Numbered from the stretch's first letter, positions 17,999 through 26,701 are shown. The stretch is 64,000 nt of DNA from Caballeronia jiangsuensis (GCA_000648925.1 JFHF01000022.1:1-64000); one strand, 5' to 3'. The notes: a model not told the origin generated them from the sequence alone. Translations and numbers: made by a program.

Positions 17999-18200
17999 TT
18001 CTCGCTTTCCCACGTTAAAGACGGGGATTCTCGCGGGCGGGCGCGCACACGCCATTGACGGCGCTCAACGCATGAACACGCGCGCGCAGCCAATGGCGAC
18101 AAGGCTTGAGCAAGGACAACCGTGCGATCGAACGCCGCAACCGGCGGGTCCGCACTTTGCTAGAAGAAGGGAAAGTACAAGCTACAAACGGAGGCAGCAG

Positions 18201-18494
18201 ATGAGACCCACACTCGGCATACTCGGGCGCATGACGGGGATTCTGCTCGGCGGCACGCTGGCCGTCGTGGCGAGCGCTCAGCAAGCCCCGCAAAAACCGA
18301 ACAAGCTCGAATACGACAGCACGCCTGCGTATCAGGAGAAAAACGTCACGCCGCCTGCGACCGCGGCCGCGAACGCGAGCGATGCGCTGAAGACACGTCC
18401 GGGCAAGACATCATCGGGCAAAGGCGCCGCGCCCGATCGGCCGAACGGGATCGGCTTCGATGCGGGCGCAAGCGGCATGGGCAAGAAGCAATAA
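18201..18494 (+). CDS. Small secreted protein of unknown function
   Basis: 97 residues. GGAGG precedes the ATG at 18201 by six bases. An N-terminal hydrophobic segment (LGILGRMTGILLGGTLAVVA, cleaved near SAQ) marks export. The mature part is hydrophilic, rich in Ala, Pro, Lys and Thr, with no recognised fold. The much longer frame (open to 17853) overlaps the OmpW gene and is not the gene. Confidence 0.6.
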   Translation: MRPTLGILGRMTGILLGGTLAVVASAQQAPQKPNKLEYDSTPAYQEKNVTPPATAAANASDALKTRPGKTSSGKGAAPDRPNGIGFDAGASGMGKKQ

Positions 18495-18496
18495 GG

Positions 18497-19024
18497 TTAC
18501 GCGTCGGTGGGTTTGTCGGGCCACGGCCACGTCGAATAGCGCGATGGCTTCTCGGACTTGGCCTTGCCCTTCTGTTTCTGCGGCGCGGGAGCCGGCGCCT
18601 TCGCCGCATGCGCCGGCTCCGCGCTTTCCGCAGTCTCGGGCAACGCCTCGCCGAACCACGGCACTTCCTTGCGGCGCTCTTCCACGTACGCATCCCAGCC
18701 CTTCGCGTTGTCCGCGAAGAGATCGTGCTTCACGGTGTTGGCGAGCAGCGGGCGATTGAGCGTCTCGTCGAGCAGGGCTTTCGGCCACACGAAGAACGCG
18801 CCCGATGCGCGGCGGATGAAATCGCGCGGCGCCGTCTTCGGGTCGATGAAGCCGAGCAGCGTAAAGCCCGCAAGCGCGTCGTTGCCCTTCACCGCTTCGC
18901 CGATGCTCGCGTATTCGTCGGCGCATTGGCTCAGGCAAAACACCGACTCAAGCACGTCGCCGAGGTGCAGCAGCAAAGCGCGTCGTTCGTAGGGATCTTG
19001 CATGGCGGTCTCATGATTCGTCAT
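18497..19024 (-). CDS. Conserved-looking hypothetical protein with Ala/Lys/Pro-rich tail
   Basis: 175 residues if begun at 19024; MQDPYERR at 19003 is an alternative start. The first 120 residues look folded and mainly helical (LLLHLGDVLESVFCLSQCADEYASIGEAVKG). The tail (AKAPAPAPQKQKGKAKSEK) is basic and disordered. No family recognised. It is convergent with the small secreted protein, with two bases between the stops. Confidence 0.6.
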   Translation of the reverse strand: MTNHETAMQDPYERRALLLHLGDVLESVFCLSQCADEYASIGEAVKGNDALAGFTLLGFIDPKTAPRDFIRRASGAFFVWPKALLDETLNRPLLANTVKHDLFADNAKGWDAYVEERRKEVPWFGEALPETAESAEPAHAAKAPAPAPQKQKGKAKSEKPSRYSTWPWPDKPTDA

Positions 19025-19141
19025 TCGCTGTTCCGATATGTCGAGGGTGGATTCTGCGGCGCGCGCTCACTGCCGCACGTGCCGCGTTCATCACGAATTT
19101 TAACGAACTCGGCGTGACACGTCGGCGCGCGATCGTGCGAG

Positions 19142-20110
19142 TCACTTCGTGAAGCGTGTGCGAAAACTCAGCCGATAGTCGTTCGGCGACACGCCGAGCC
19201 GCCGCGTGAACACGAGCCGCATACGATCCGCCGTGCCGAAACCGCAATCGTAGGCGACGGTTTTCAGCGGCGTGTCGCTACTTTCGAGCACATTGCGGGC
19301 CGCGTCGACACGCGCGCGTTCGACGAACTCATGCGGCGTCATCTGCGCGAGCTGCACGAAGGCGCGCGCGAAGTTGCGCTCGCTCATGCCGGCGACGCTC
19401 GCCAGTTGCGCGACCGACAGCCGCTCGCCGATATGCTCCATCACATACGCCTGCACTTTCGCAACCGGCGATGTGTCGTCGGCGGGTGCGCTCAGATACG
19501 GGCTGAATTGCGACTGGCCGCCGCGCCGCTGCGCGAACACGACGAGGCGCTTAGCGACCGCTAGCGCGACCTGCGCGCCGTGATCTTCCGCGACGAGCGC
19601 GAGCGCGACATCGATGCCCGCCGTCACGCCCGCCGACGTGACGAGCCTGCCGTCGCGCATGTAGATGCGATCCAGCTCGACGCGTGCGCGCGGAAAACGC
19701 TCCGCGAGGCGCGGCGCGTTCTGCCAGTGCGTGGTCACATCGCGATCATCGAGCAGGCCCGCGTGTCCGAGCGCGAACGCGCCCGTGCAGATCGAGCCGT
19801 AGCGCTCGCAGTGCGATGCGACATCGGCGAGCCAGGCGGTCAGACGGGGATCGGGATCATCGACGGGAAGCGCCGGGCCGCCCGCGACGAGCGCGGTGCC
19901 GTAGCGTCGATCCGCTTCATCGAAAGACAGATCCGCGACGAGCCGCGTGCCGTTCGAGGCGCGCACGATGCGCTCTTCCGGACCGACGAGCGTGATCTCA
20001 TACGCGCTCGACGGCGCAATGAAGCCGTTCGCTTCCGCGAATACATCGACCGGACCGGCCACATCGAGCGCCTGCACGCCCTGGAAGATTGCGATCGCAA
20101 CAGTACGCAT
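19142..20110 (-). CDS. GlxA-type AraC regulator with DJ-1/PfpI domain
   Basis: 322 residues. The N-terminal 180 residues form a DJ-1/PfpI-like domain (FQGVQALDVAGPVDVFAEAN; nucleophile-elbow Cys in YGSICTGAFALGHAGLLDDR). The C-terminal 100 residues are an AraC double helix-turn-helix (LSVAQLASVAGMSERNFARAF and KTVAYDCGFGTADRMRLVFTRR). This combination usually responds to a nitrogenous or amidated metabolite. It is divergent from the HD-domain gene across 186 bp, making that gene a likely target. Confidence 0.93.
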   Translation of the reverse strand: MRTVAIAIFQGVQALDVAGPVDVFAEANGFIAPSSAYEITLVGPEERIVRASNGTRLVADLSFDEADRRYGTALVAGGPALPVDDPDPRLTAWLADVASHCERYGSICTGAFALGHAGLLDDRDVTTHWQNAPRLAERFPRARVELDRIYMRDGRLVTSAGVTAGIDVALALVAEDHGAQVALAVAKRLVVFAQRRGGQSQFSPYLSAPADDTSPVAKVQAYVMEHIGERLSVAQLASVAGMSERNFARAFVQLAQMTPHEFVERARVDAARNVLESSDTPLKTVAYDCGFGTADRMRLVFTRRLGVSPNDYRLSFRTRFTK

Positions 20111-20296
20111 CGAATGGAAGGTCCGTGATGAGCGCGCATGGCAGAAGACGGCGTGCGCCTGGCAGGCTTCGACGCGTCGTTTCGATTGAGACGTGAAGGC
20201 GTTTTGACGAGACTAAAGGCATCCGACGCGCTGCGCGATTCTAACAACGCACAGGCATTCGCGTCTTCGATCGACCCTTATCACGGAGCCATACTC

Positions 20297-20986
20297 ATGA
20301 GCGAAATCATCGCAGGCATCAGGATTCCCGACAGCCAGATGGCGCGCGAAGCCACGCAACTCGTGCGCGATACCGAACCCGATCTGCTCTACAACCATTC
20401 GCGTCGCGTGTTCCTGTTCGGCGCGCTCGCGGGCGAACGCAAGCAACTGAAATACGATCCCGAACTGCTCTATATCGGCGCGATGTTCCATGACATGGGA
20501 CTGACCGAAGCGTACAGCAGCGCGCACGATCGCTTCGAAGTCGATGGCGCGAACGCCGCGCGCGATTTTCTGAGTCAGCATGGCATCGGCGAATACGAGA
20601 TCGAGCAGGTGTGGGACGCGATCGCGCTGCATACGACGCCCGGCATTCCGCAGTACAAGAAGCCGGTGGTCGCGCTCGTCACGGCGGGCGTCGAAATGGA
20701 TGTGCTCGGTCTCGCCTACGACGAGTTCAGCGCGGATCAGCGGCGTCTCGTGGTTGCAGCGCATCCGCGCGAGACGAACTTCAAGGAAGGCATCATCGAT
20801 GCATTCGCCAAAGGCACGATCGGCAAGCCCGAATCGACCTTCGGCAACGTCAAGGCCGATGTGCTCGCGTTGAAGGACCCGAACTACAAGCGGCTGAATT
20901 TCTGCAGCATCATCTTGGGTTCGGCATGGAACGATCGGCCGCACGATCACGCGACGTGCCGCGATCCCGCGCATCGTCACGCGTGA
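20297..20986 (+). CDS. HD-domain hydrolase (cyanamide-hydratase-like)
   Basis: 229 residues from ATG 20297, with GGAG nine bases upstream; the frame is open to 20138 without a comparable site. Metal ligands of the HD fold are present: His in NHSRRVFLFGAL, the HD pair in AMFHDMGLTE, and later IALHTTPGIPQYKKP. The order and spacing recall cyanamide hydratase (Ddi2/3) relatives, so a nitrile, isonitrile or amide substrate is possible but unproved. It is divergent from a GlxA regulator that often controls such genes. Confidence 0.85.
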   Translation: MSEIIAGIRIPDSQMAREATQLVRDTEPDLLYNHSRRVFLFGALAGERKQLKYDPELLYIGAMFHDMGLTEAYSSAHDRFEVDGANAARDFLSQHGIGEYEIEQVWDAIALHTTPGIPQYKKPVVALVTAGVEMDVLGLAYDEFSADQRRLVVAAHPRETNFKEGIIDAFAKGTIGKPESTFGNVKADVLALKDPNYKRLNFCSIILGSAWNDRPHDHATCRDPAHRHA

Positions 20987-20987
20987 T

Positions 20988-21698
20988 TCAGCGGCAGATT
21001 CGATACGGTCCCATATCGACATGAAAGTGCGTCTCGTGCAGCGCGTTGTAATCGGGGCCTAACGTGGTGGCGAATGCGTGGCACGCGCCTTCGTGAACGC
21101 GGCGCAGAAACTGTCCGTCGGGCGAGGCCGCATCGTCCCAGCGCGCGAGCGTGATGCGGCGTCCGTCGTCCAGCACGAAGCCCGTGAGATCGATGGCGTT
21201 CGCGCTCGCATGCTGGCTCAGCGCGGCGTCCTGCTGATGATTCACGTTGCGGCACGCATAGCTCCCGACATGCTCGATGCGCGCGACGCGCTCGCCGTAG
21301 ATATCGAGCGCTGCGGGCTGAAGGTACTGATGCTCGAAATACGCGATGCCGAGCGCGAGCGGACACGTCGCGAGAAACGGCGAACTGAAGCGCAGGTCTT
21401 CAGTCTGCGTGACGCGCACCACGTCTTTGAGCGCACAACCGCCCTGCCCCGTTGCATCGGCCATTTCGCGATAGACGAGACCGGAGCGCGCGAGCGCGGC
21501 GTCGCAGAGTTGCGCGTCGTGCATCGTGCGCCATAACCTGAAGCGCGTGAGCGAACCTTGCGGCGCGCGCACGTCGAGCGGCGCGAAGGGATCGTAGCGC
21601 TCGGGCAGCACGATGCGCCTCGAATAGATCGCGTAGCCGAACATAGCCACGCCGGCGAGCGATGCCAGCAGCAGCCACGCGACGATGCGCACGATCAA
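20988..21698 (-). CDS. Extensin-like C-terminal domain protein, membrane anchored
   Basis: 236 residues. An N-terminal membrane segment (VAWLLLASLAGVAMFGYAIY) is followed by the extensin-like domain: GGCALKDVVRV, ASFACRN-type pattern in YACRNVNHQQ, SQHASANAIDLTGFVL, and the final LHETHFHVDMGPYRICR. The His/Asp pattern resembles peptidase M15-like folds acting on cell wall. The first codon is TTG and overlaps the stop of the upstream reductase (TTGA); a GTG two codons in is possible. Probably translated by coupling. Confidence 0.88.
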   Translation of the reverse strand: MIVRIVAWLLLASLAGVAMFGYAIYSRRIVLPERYDPFAPLDVRAPQGSLTRFRLWRTMHDAQLCDAALARSGLVYREMADATGQGGCALKDVVRVTQTEDLRFSSPFLATCPLALGIAYFEHQYLQPAALDIYGERVARIEHVGSYACRNVNHQQDAALSQHASANAIDLTGFVLDDGRRITLARWDDAASPDGQFLRRVHEGACHAFATTLGPDYNALHETHFHVDMGPYRICR

Positions 21699-22750
21699 GC
21701 GTCGTCGGTTGCGTGCGCGGCGTTCACGCGCTCGGCGAGCTTCGCGTCGTAACTCGAATGCACGTGCACGCGCTTTTTCTCGGGATATGCATACGAATAG
21801 GCCTTGCGCAACGCGAGCGACGCTTCATGGAAGCCCGACAGAATGAGCTTCTGCTTGTTCGGATAATTGGCGATATCGCCGACCGCGAAAATGCCCGGCC
21901 GCGACGATTCATAGTTCGACGTATCCACTTCGATGCGTCCGCCGCGCACATCGAGATTCCACGTGGCGATCGGCCCGAGTTCAGATACGAGACCGTAGAG
22001 CGCGACGATCTTGTCCACTTCGATATCGGTCGAGCCTTCCACCTGCTTGATGCGCACACCGCGCAGCGTGTCATCGGGCGCGTCGAGCGATTCGATCATG
22101 CCGACCACGAACTCCATCTCGCCCGCTTCGACGGCGCGCTTCATGGTCGCGACCGAGTTCGCCGCCGCCGAAAAGCCGTTGCGCCGATGCACGAGTGTGA
22201 GTTTCTTGGCGATGCCTTTCAACGCGAGCGCCCAGTCGAGCGCCGAATCGCCGCCGCCCGCGACGATGACTGTCTTGTCCGCGAAATCTGCCGCGCGCGA
22301 GACGCTGTAGTGCACGTCCTTGCCTTCGAGCGCCGCGGCTTCGGGCAATTGCAGCCGCTGCGGCACGAACGCGCCGTTGCCCGCGGCGATCAGGATTGCG
22401 GCGCAGTCGAACGTCATGCCGCGTTCGGTCGTCACCGTCCAGCGATGATCGTCCTCGCGCTGCGTGACGGACTGCACGCGCTGGTCGAGATGGATCGGGA
22501 CGTCGAAGGGGCGAATCTGCTCCAGCAGGCGATCGACGAGCTCGCGGGCGGTGCAGGAAGGGATCGCGGGGATGTCGTAGATCGGTTTGTCGGGATAGAG
22601 CTCGATGCATTGCCCGCCGATGCGGCCGAGCGTATCGACGATCTGGCATGTGAGACCGATCACGCCGGCCTCGAAGGCGGCGAATAGGCCTACCGGGCCG
22701 GCGCCTACGATCAATACGTCGGTTTTTATCGCTTCGCTTTGAGGGTTCAT
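21695..22750 (-). CDS. Ferredoxin/flavodoxin-NADP reductase, TrxR-like type
   Basis: 351 residues. FAD site VLIVGAGPVGLFAAFEAG, followed by RIGGQCIELYPDKPIYDIPA; NADPH site VIVAGGGDSALDWALAL with basic VHRR; second FAD motif GIFAVGDIANY. The usual redox-active CxxC of thioredoxin reductase is missing, and the C-terminus extends as in YumC/plant-type TrxR-like FNRs. It transfers electrons between NADPH and ferredoxin or flavodoxin. It is followed by the extensin-like gene with overlapping codons. Confidence 0.92.
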   Translation of the reverse strand: MNPQSEAIKTDVLIVGAGPVGLFAAFEAGVIGLTCQIVDTLGRIGGQCIELYPDKPIYDIPAIPSCTARELVDRLLEQIRPFDVPIHLDQRVQSVTQREDDHRWTVTTERGMTFDCAAILIAAGNGAFVPQRLQLPEAAALEGKDVHYSVSRAADFADKTVIVAGGGDSALDWALALKGIAKKLTLVHRRNGFSAAANSVATMKRAVEAGEMEFVVGMIESLDAPDDTLRGVRIKQVEGSTDIEVDKIVALYGLVSELGPIATWNLDVRGGRIEVDTSNYESSRPGIFAVGDIANYPNKQKLILSGFHEASLALRKAYSYAYPEKKRVHVHSSYDAKLAERVNAAHATDDA

Positions 22751-22867
22751 TTCGGGTTTGCTTTCCTTGGCTTTGCTGAAATTTTCAGCATTCTTCGGGC
22801 CACGATACAGAAAGCGTTTCGTTCGGGCAATGAAGTCCCTGTTTGCTTAGCGGCGATTTTTTTTCGG

Positions 22868-22964
22868 GGAATCCTGTGTTCGTGTCGGTCTATTGGCACT
22901 GCCCCTCCCCGGGGCGGGGGTCACTTTCTTTGCTGCTGCAAAGAAAGTAACCAAAGAAACAGCT
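22868..22964 (+). repeat. Left arm of the palindromic element
   Basis: Contains its own perfect hairpin at 22923-22948: ACTTTCTTTGC, TGCT loop, GCAAAGAAAGT. Confidence 0.8.
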
Positions 22965-23371
22965 TCTCACCGCCCGCGGTCACACGCACGTTGGCCATGC
23001 TTGCCAGCCCGCAGTGGCACTCGCCTAAGTGTCGCCCTCGAAGGCCCAATCGGGCTTGGCTCGCGCACGGTCTGCCGCGCTAGTTGTTTTCGGGCGCTGG
23101 TTCAGCACGAAAGAGTTCCGGCACAGCGCTACGCGCTGCCGTTGGGCATGCAAGGGAAACCGTCGAAGAGGGAGCGCACGCAGACCCGAATGACCCATCG
23201 GCCGCGTAGCGGGCCGGAGCTATTTGGTGCTGAACCAGTTTGTTGTGTGGTGCGATGTTTCAGACCGTGCGCGGTCCAAGTCTTTGTCTGCTTGCGGGGG
23301 CACTCGCTACAGCCGGGCCATTCAGCAAATCGCCTGTGCCGCGGCCGGTGTGAAGTGCTTAGGCTGGGGAT

Positions 23372-23468
23372 AGCTGTTTCTTTGGTTACTTTCTTTGCAG
23401 CAGCAAAGAAAGTGACTGCCGCCCCGCACAGGGGCAGTGCTAATAGACCGACACGAAATCAGGATTCC
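23372..23468 (-). repeat. Right arm of the palindromic element
   Basis: Inverted copy of the left arm (89 of 97 identical), with the matching internal hairpin at 23388-23413. Confidence 0.8.
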
Positions 23469-23501
23469 ATAGAAGCACAAGAAACCTCCCCCCAAAACCC
23501 C

Positions 23502-24311
23502 TCACTTCACATTCGCATTCAACTCCCTAGCGTAATACATCGCCGCAGCATCGATCTCCTCGGGCGTCATGTTGCGCGCAACATTGCGCATCACCCCATC
23601 GATATCATTCGTCCGGGTGCCATTAGCGAACGCGACCAACTGCGACTTGGTATAAGCCGCCGGCAGGCCATCGAGCCAGGGACTACCCGCCTTGCTATCG
23701 ATGCCCCCATGACACACCGCACATGGCACGACATTGCGCATCGGCGCCCCATGCGCGACGATCGACGGCGCGAGCGCCTCGCTCACCTTGCGCTGCGCAG
23801 GCGGCCGCGGCAGGCTCGCGTAGTAAGCCGCGAGATCGCGCATATCCTGATCGCTCAGATTCATCGCCATCGGCGACATCACGGCGCTATTACGCGCGCC
23901 CTTCTGAAAATCGATCAACTGCTTGTAAATCACCGACGCATACTGCCCCGCGAGATTCGGCGAATTCGCGTCGCTCATGCCGCGTTCGCCGTGGCACATC
24001 GTGCACCGCAAGGCAAGGGTCGCGCCGCGCCCGACCGAATTCGCGCTCACGTTGACGAGCAACTGCGGCGTGACCTCGACGCTCGTGAGCTTCACCTTCG
24101 GCTCGACCGCCGTGCCGCCTTCATACCAGTCGCGCGGCACGCCCGCCGCGCTGCAGATCGCATTCCAGATGCCGGTGAACGGCGCGTCGCGATGCACCGA
24201 GGGCAGCCATACGAAACCGATCAGCGCCGACACCACCGCAATGGCGATCGTCCCCAATACGCTGACGGCGAACCAGCGATTGCGGAATGTGAAGAGGCGT
24301 TCGTCGCTCAT
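23502..24311 (-). CDS. Membrane-anchored diheme cytochrome c
   Basis: 269 residues from ATG 24311, overlapping the stop of the oxidase subunit I gene as ATGA. One N-terminal membrane helix (about 14-34) anchors it, with the rest periplasmic. Two haem-binding motifs, CTMCH and CAVCH, each fall in a cytochrome c domain of the class I/c4 kind. Position as last gene of the oxidase operon, with tight coupling, suggests it passes electrons to the CuA centre. The frame opens further upstream inside the oxidase gene but the overlap start is the natural one. Confidence 0.9.
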   Translation of the reverse strand: MSDERLFTFRNRWFAVSVLGTIAIAVVSALIGFVWLPSVHRDAPFTGIWNAICSAAGVPRDWYEGGTAVEPKVKLTSVEVTPQLLVNVSANSVGRGATLALRCTMCHGERGMSDANSPNLAGQYASVIYKQLIDFQKGARNSAVMSPMAMNLSDQDMRDLAAYYASLPRPPAQRKVSEALAPSIVAHGAPMRNVVPCAVCHGGIDSKAGSPWLDGLPAAYTKSQLVAFANGTRTNDIDGVMRNVARNMTPEEIDAAAMYYARELNANVK

Positions 24312-25933
24312 CGCTGCGCTCCGATCGGCACCGCAGGCACCGCCGTGTCCGAGCGCGCGAGCAACTGCGCAATCGGATAGCCGTAGTTGACGAGCGTCAG
24401 CCCGATCATCAGCACGAGCCACAGCGCGAAACTGTTCAACGCCACAGGAATCGTGCGCGGCTCATGCACCGCGCGGCTGAAGCGGAATTCCTCGATCGCC
24501 GTCTGCGGCGCGCGATGCGCCTTGATCAGCACGATGAAAAACAGCACCGCCGACACGACCAGAATCAGCCCGCCCACCACCGAAATGACCACCGAGAGCG
24601 CCTGCGCGGCGATCGCCGGATCGCTGTAGTCGTAGAACGCCATGCGTCGCGGCATCCCCAGAATGCCGACGAAATGCCACGGGAACGTGAGCACGATCAT
24701 GCCGATGAACCACAGCCACAACTGCCAGCGCATCAGCTTCACGCTCTGCAGCGCGCGGCCCGTCAGATGCGGCCACAGATCGTAGGCGATCACGAAGTAC
24801 ATGATGACGATCGCCCCGCCGAAGATCAGATGAAAATGCCCCGTCACCCACTGCGTGTTGTGGACCGTCGAGTCGAGCTGATAGCTCATGTTGATGAGCC
24901 CGCCCGCGCCGCCGAAACCGAGCATCACGAAGGAGAACGCGACGGCCAGCATCATCGGGTTGTCCCACGGCAGCGCCTTGATCCAGCCGAGCGGCCCGCG
25001 TCCGCCGCGCAGCCGCGCCGCGATCTCCACCGATGCGCTGATCGTGAACACGGTCAGCAGCGTCGGCACGGCGACGAGCGCGGTGAACACCGAGTGCATG
25101 AACTTGAAGCCCGAGCCGACTTGCGGATCGGCGAAAAGGTGGTGAATGCCGATGGGCATCGACACGACGAGAAACAGGATGAACGAGATGCGCGCCATCG
25201 AATCGCTGTAGAGACGGCCGCCGATTGCACGCGGAATGATCGTGTAGTACGCGATGTACGCCGGCATCAGCCAGAAGTAGACGATCGCGTGCAGCGTCCA
25301 CGAGAAGAACACGCGCGCGAGGCCCGCGTCGATAGTCGACTTCCAGCCGATGGCCACGGGCAGGATCATGAACAGCACTTCGATCGCCGCGCCCACCGCC
25401 GTCCAGCCCCACAGATACGCGCCGGCCACGGTCGCGAACATCGCGAGCGGCACCGGCTTGCCGCGGTTCTCGCGCTTCCACGACGCGAGGTTCACCGACA
25501 TCAGCGCGACCCACACCCACGAGCCGACCACCACGAACACGACGCCCACGTAATAGAACACGTTGCCGATCATCGGCGGATAGAAGGTGTACAGCACCGA
25601 CGCGAGGCCCATCGCGACGGGCACCGTCGCCGTCACCGCACCGATCGCGACGAGCCAGAAGCCGAGCCACGCCCAGCGCAGCCCGACGAGCGGGCGCTTC
25701 AGCGCAAGTTCGCTGACCGCGTAGCCGAAGCCCATCGCGATGAGCGTCGGGAACGCATAGCCCATCACGGTGCCGTGCTCCGTCACCGAGCGATAGTAGA
25801 GCTCGGGATTCTGCAGCCACGGATGCAGCGGACTGCGCACGAGCATCTGCCACGCGCCGAGCAAGAGCGCGACGCCGAAGGCGATGAACGCCAGCCAGAA
25901 ATGCGCGAGTACGAGGCGCTTGCTATTGAACAC
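24308..25933 (-). CDS. B-family (ba3-type) haem-copper oxidase subunit I
   Basis: 541 residues, GTG start with GGAG upstream, about 13 membrane helices. Metal ligands: His53 (low-spin haem, TEHGTVMGY), His215 (CuB) with Tyr219 for the His-Tyr crosslink, His264/His265 (CuB), and His366/His368 (HFHL) for the two haems. The active-site motif reads HAIVYFWLMPAY where Thermus ba3 has HPIVYFWLLPAY, so the proline is replaced by alanine. The tyrosine supports oxygen reduction; B-family enzymes have high oxygen affinity and some NO reductase activity. Overlaps subunit II by 11 bp and the next cytochrome by 4 bp. Confidence 0.93.
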   Translation of the reverse strand: MFNSKRLVLAHFWLAFIAFGVALLLGAWQMLVRSPLHPWLQNPELYYRSVTEHGTVMGYAFPTLIAMGFGYAVSELALKRPLVGLRWAWLGFWLVAIGAVTATVPVAMGLASVLYTFYPPMIGNVFYYVGVVFVVVGSWVWVALMSVNLASWKRENRGKPVPLAMFATVAGAYLWGWTAVGAAIEVLFMILPVAIGWKSTIDAGLARVFFSWTLHAIVYFWLMPAYIAYYTIIPRAIGGRLYSDSMARISFILFLVVSMPIGIHHLFADPQVGSGFKFMHSVFTALVAVPTLLTVFTISASVEIAARLRGGRGPLGWIKALPWDNPMMLAVAFSFVMLGFGGAGGLINMSYQLDSTVHNTQWVTGHFHLIFGGAIVIMYFVIAYDLWPHLTGRALQSVKLMRWQLWLWFIGMIVLTFPWHFVGILGMPRRMAFYDYSDPAIAAQALSVVISVVGGLILVVSAVLFFIVLIKAHRAPQTAIEEFRFSRAVHEPRTIPVALNSFALWLVLMIGLTLVNYGYPIAQLLARSDTAVPAVPIGAQR

Positions 25934-26489
25934 AGGACACTCTCCGCGAATTGGCCGGCATCTTGTCGGCCATCTGCATGAATTCGGCGCGGTCCACCAC
26001 CTTCACGTGCGCCCACATGTTCTGATGCCCGGTGCCGCAGTACTCGTGGCACGGCATCAGATGCTCGCCGGGCTTGTCGAAAGTCGTCTTGAACGTCGAG
26101 ACGTAGCCCGGCTCCAGCATCGAATTGATATTCGTGTCGGTGATCAGAAAGCCATGCACGACATCCGAGCTCGTCGCGCGGAACGTCACCGGCACGCCCG
26201 CGGGCACGACAAGGCACTGCGGCGTGAACGAATACTGCTGCGCGACGATGCGCACCGTCACCGAGCCGTCCGTCTCCGGCGCGGTGCCGAGGTTGCTTTC
26301 GATGAATTCGCCCGATACGTGCAGCGTTTCGGGGCGAATCGTCTCGACGCGCGACGGCGGCATCATCGCCCAGTGCAGGCCGGTGTAGACGACCATGCCG
26401 ACCAGCACGACGACGATCGCGAGAACGAGAATCGCCCAGCGCCGTTCGACCCGTTCGGCGACATCGTGCGAGCTTGGATTGATGGCCAT
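25923..26489 (-). CDS. Cytochrome c oxidase subunit II with CuA site
   Basis: 188 residues: one membrane helix (about 18-38), then a cupredoxin domain in the periplasm. All CuA ligands are visible: His112 (VVHGF), Cys147, Glu149, Cys151, His155 and Met158 in PCHEYCGTGHQNM. The single helix and short length fit the B-family oxidases rather than the two-helix A-family subunit. It takes electrons from cytochrome c and hands them to subunit I, whose gene it overlaps by 11 bp. Confidence 0.93.
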   Translation of the reverse strand: MAINPSSHDVAERVERRWAILVLAIVVVLVGMVVYTGLHWAMMPPSRVETIRPETLHVSGEFIESNLGTAPETDGSVTVRIVAQQYSFTPQCLVVPAGVPVTFRATSSDVVHGFLITDTNINSMLEPGYVSTFKTTFDKPGEHLMPCHEYCGTGHQNMWAHVKVVDRAEFMQMADKMPANSRRVSCVQ

Positions 26490-26516
26490 ATGCGATGCCT
26501 TAATGAACCTTGCGAA

Positions 26517-26687
26517 TCATTGAATCACGCCACGCGGCAGGAACACGGCGAAGTAGAAGACGAACCAGAGGCCGATCACGATCGCGGTCGAGATGCCCGC
26601 GAGCGCAATCGCGCCCGATGGGCCGCGCTTCACGATTTCGTCGAGCTTCGCGTCCTCGTTCGCGATTTCATTCGGGTCTTCGGTCAT
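26517..26687 (-). CDS. 56-residue single-helix protein in the oxidase operon
   Basis: The protein MTEDPNEIANEDAKLDEIVK continues into one hydrophobic helix (about residues 25-51) and ends PRGVIQ. It starts 14 bp after the triheme cytochrome stop and ends 27 bp before the subunit II start. It is easily missed because it is short and lies in a longer open frame. By position and shape it is a candidate accessory subunit of the oxidase, like the tiny subunit IIa of Thermus ba3, but there is no sequence match I can claim. Confidence 0.75.
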   Translation of the reverse strand: MTEDPNEIANEDAKLDEIVKRGPSGAIALAGISTAIVIGLWFVFYFAVFLPRGVIQ

Positions 26688-26701
26688 GGTGTCGTCGATG
26701 C

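Larger units (their letters stand above)
22868..23468. repeat. 601-bp palindromic intergenic element with 97-bp arms
   Basis: The two ends (22868-22964 and 23372-23468) are inverted copies, 97 bases each, aligned without gaps with 8 mismatches. The innermost 45 bases are identical. The inside is also folded about the same centre (near 23168): GCGCACGGTCTG (23063) mirrors CAGACCGTGCGC (23261), and CTGGTTCAGCAC (23097) mirrors GTGCTGAACCAG (23227). It fills almost the whole 750-bp gap between the reductase gene and the oxidase operon. Translating it gives frames with runs like VTFFAAAKKVT, but they look like read-through of the repeat. No transposase; not flanked by an obvious target duplication. 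Confidence 0.8.

Noticed and set aside
22893..24380. 495-codon plus-strand ORF across the palindromic element
   Set aside because: Its first part is the repeat itself read through, and the rest is antisense to the diheme cytochrome gene. No domain and no ribosome site.
24308..25933. Subunit I as a nitric oxide reductase
   Set aside because: The active-site Tyr219 needed for the His-Tyr crosslink is present, and subunit II has a full CuA site with no NorC-like domain, so an oxygen reductase is the better call.
24464..25981. 505-codon plus-strand ORF opposite oxidase subunit I
   Set aside because: His/Arg/Asp-rich product of an antisense frame, common in GC-rich genes; the minus strand carries all oxidase ligands.
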